64,000 bases of DNA from Verrucomicrobiota bacterium (GTDB lineage Bacteria > Verrucomicrobiota > Verrucomicrobiia > Verrucomicrobiales > Akkermansiaceae). The translations under genes were made by a program, and so were the position numbers. The notes beneath the pieces were generated by a model. It made no database searches and was not told the DNA's origin. It saw only the letters and a list, made by a program, of their open reading frames with translations. The stretch lies in assembly GCA_017301995.1 (NCBI GenBank), contig JAFLEH010000001.1, positions 414,135-478,134 of the forward strand, in the 5' to 3' direction. Below are positions 62,803-64,000 of the stretch, one piece after another (position 1 is the first letter of the stretch; every line of letters starts with the position of its first letter).

Positions 62803-63407
62803 AATGACCCCAAAAGCCCTGCAATCCCAGATTGCCTTGGGCGAAGACTGCAAACACCAGTTCAAGGTGGATCTGCGCAATGCCGAGTCGCTGGCGGCGG
62901 AGATGGCGGCGTTCGCAAACACAGATGATCGTGGAGAAAATCCGCACGGGCAACTCAAATATCCGCAACCCGATTCTGGTCTCCTATGTCGCCAAAGGGC
63001 TGTTGCCCTACCACGGACTCGGCTCAGGCATCAAACGCGCCCTGGAGGAATGGCCGGAAATCGAGTTCATCGACGACCACGATGGCTGCCTCGTTCAGGT
63101 CACCGTGACCCGAAAACCGGTCGAGGAACTGGATTTGGAAAACGAAGATGCATCTAAAACCACGAATGCACCTAGAAACAGCGATTTATCGGGTCAGTCT
63201 GACCCGATAAATGACCTATTAAACCTGATTCGGCAGACTCCGAATGCGGATTATGTGAGCCTCGCGCACAGCCTCCAAGTGAGTGAGGCATCCGTGAAAC
63301 GGTATATTCAGAAGCTCAAACAGCAGAATCGCCTGCGCCGCATCGGCTCGAAAAAGACCGGCCACTGGGAAATCATCGAATGCCCGAGTCGGACTTCGAC
63401 AAACTGA
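62789..63407 (+). pseudogene. AlbA/Schlafen-type DNA-binding ATPase gene, internally deleted and frameshifted
   Basis: The start (MNSAKMTPKALQSQIALGE, then EDCKHQFKVDL, then AAEMAAFAN) matches the AlbA_2 domain of transcription factor-like ATPases. Around 62922 the frame changes and the C-terminal part continues as VEKIRTGNSNIRNPIL, YHGLGSGIKRALEEW and VSEASVKRYIQKL (a helix-turn-helix). The middle of the AlbA_2 domain, including its nucleotide-binding part, is absent. The gene ends in the second copy of a 68-bp direct repeat, so the last residues are out of the normal context. Confidence 0.7.
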
Positions 63408-63452
63408 TCAAGCAACTGCCGGAAAAAGGAGACAAGCCATGAACTCCGCCAA
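63385..63452. repeat. 68-bp direct repeat, copy 2
   Basis: Identical to 62735-62802 except one base (GGATTTC versus GGACTTC). After it the sequence no longer matches the AlbA gene, so it looks like a recombination or slippage junction. Confidence 0.9.
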
Positions 63453-63592
63453 TTCCAGTGTCAGCGACCGCAATCTTTCCCGCCGGAAACCGATGTCCGG
63501 ATCGCCGGTGAACCCGACCCCATGATCCACTTCACCAGCAACCGCTTCCCCTGCCCGTATCCGGATTCGACGCCACCAACTCCATGACCGCC
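63453..63592. other. unassigned stretch after the second direct repeat
   Basis: About 140 bp. One frame reads ETDVRIAGEPDPMIHF, which could be a piece of an N-terminal coding region placed after the rhuM/AlbA boundary, as in type I restriction loci. It is too short to assign. Confidence 0.25.
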
Positions 63593-63830
63593 CCATTCGC
63601 CATTCGCCATTCGCCATTCGCCATTCGCCATTCGCCATTCGCCATTCGCCATTCGCCATTCGCCATTCGCCATTCGAAATTCGCCATTCGAAATTCGCCA
63701 TTCGAAATTCGCCATTCGAAATTCGAAATTCGAAATTCGAAATTCGAAATTCGAAATTCGAAATTCGCCATTCGAAATTCGTCATTCGAAATTCGTCATT
63801 CGAAATTCGTCATTCGAAATTCGAAATTCA
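63593..63830. repeat. 34-unit 7-bp tandem array
   Basis: Exactly 34 heptamers: 12 copies of CCATTCG, then CCATTCG and AAATTCG alternating, then a run of AAATTCG, then TCATTCG and AAATTCG alternating. Because 7 is not a multiple of 3, the array is open in all six frames. The coding-looking ORFs across it are artefacts of this. Confidence 0.95.
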
Positions 63831-63897
63831 CCCCTCCCCCTCACTCCGCCCTTGCGCGTCCCCTCAAAACCATGCTAGTGCAACGTTCGCGAAATAA

Positions 63898-63914
63898 CTG
63901 TGCATTTGGCACAG
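63898..63914. promoter_or_regulatory. inverted repeat CTGTGC-ATTTG-GCACAG with a following -10-like element
   Basis: Perfect 6-bp arms with a 5-bp spacer. TATGAT at 63922-63927 lies 7 bp before the ATG at 63934, leaving very little leader; the repeat could be an operator, a transposon end or a small hairpin. Confidence 0.35.
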
Positions 63915-63933
63915 TATCTGCTATGATCCAGTC

Positions 63934-64000
63934 ATGGCCCGGATTTCCCAACCTCTATTGCTGACAACCGATCAAGCCCTTCATCTTGAATCACTGCTGC
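63934..64000 (+). CDS. start of a possible IS630-like transposase gene (3' partial)
   Basis: The last 67 bases encode MARISQPLLLTTDQALHLESLL, cut by the window edge. Short starts of this type, ARxxxPLxLTxxxxxxLExL, are typical of IS630-family transposases with an N-terminal helix-turn-helix. Only 22 residues are visible, so this is tentative. Confidence 0.35.
   Translation, partial: MARISQPLLLTTDQALHLESLL

Noticed and set aside
63593..63830. CRISPR array
   Set aside because: The units are 7 bp and contiguous, without spacers, and no cas gene is near.
63408..63964. Repetitive protein genes over the heptamer array on both strands
   Set aside because: A 7-bp tandem repeat without stops is open in all frames and gives 7-residue repeats on both strands. 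There is no coding evidence.

Overview
The window is GC-rich chromosomal DNA that looks like Verrucomicrobiota, probably Verrucomicrobiales near Luteolibacter. The evidence is a large Verru_Chthon cassette A-type prepilin protein, secreted Asp/Gly-rich calcium-binding (TSP3) repeats, several helical-repeat lipoproteins, a Tat-exported Gfo/Idh/MocA oxidoreductase, short intergenic tandem repeats with a 7-bp period, and few visible Shine-Dalgarno sites. The genus is inference. No rRNA, tRNA or CRISPR array was seen.

Layout. 0-2.2 kb: the 3' end of an RHS-repeat gene, an overlapping small membrane protein gene (possible immunity partner), and transposase debris. 2.2-29.1 kb: mostly housekeeping genes (panC, nuoM, nuoN, aroB, pdxA, ffh, miaA) mixed with lineage-type envelope and secreted proteins. 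These include a nucleotide kinase-like protein with a long C-terminal extension, a polysaccharide deacetylase, two NlpC/P60-like proteins, a TSP3-repeat protein, an SMP-30 lactonase, a YedK/HMCES protein and an arginase-like/NlpC/CapA fusion. Two unrelated small genes sit between nuoM and nuoN. 29.3-36.0 kb: a minus-strand array of four exported helical-repeat paralogues. Three of them end in an almost identical 3' cassette of about 275 bp although their N-terminal parts have diverged. 36-43.3 kb: a glycan-binding-type secreted protein, YecH-like and TerB-like proteins, an M32 carboxypeptidase, tmk, small membrane proteins and aat. 43.3-51.6 kb: a minus-strand block with an SGNH esterase, a large glycoside hydrolase-like protein, a small secreted protein and the Verru_Chthon A-type protein. 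52-60.5 kb: cimA, an ECF sigma / membrane protein / PDZ protein unit, a Gfo/Idh/MocA oxidoreductase, and a 961-aa protein that looks like an in-frame fusion. 60.6-64 kb: a probably acquired segment with a DUF4143 ATPase, broken rhuM and AlbA-type genes, a 68-bp direct repeat, a 34-unit 7-bp tandem array, and the start of a possible transposase gene.

Two window-wide patterns are not explained by genes. First, GTTAG/CTAAC is common in both orientations and in all reading phases, at the cost of rare codons (CTA, TTA, AGA), and it is absent from the last 3.5 kb. Second, nearly every low-complexity intergenic tract has a period of 7 bp although the unit sequences differ. The best candidate for an undescribed system is the lipoprotein array with conserved, exchangeable 3' ends.
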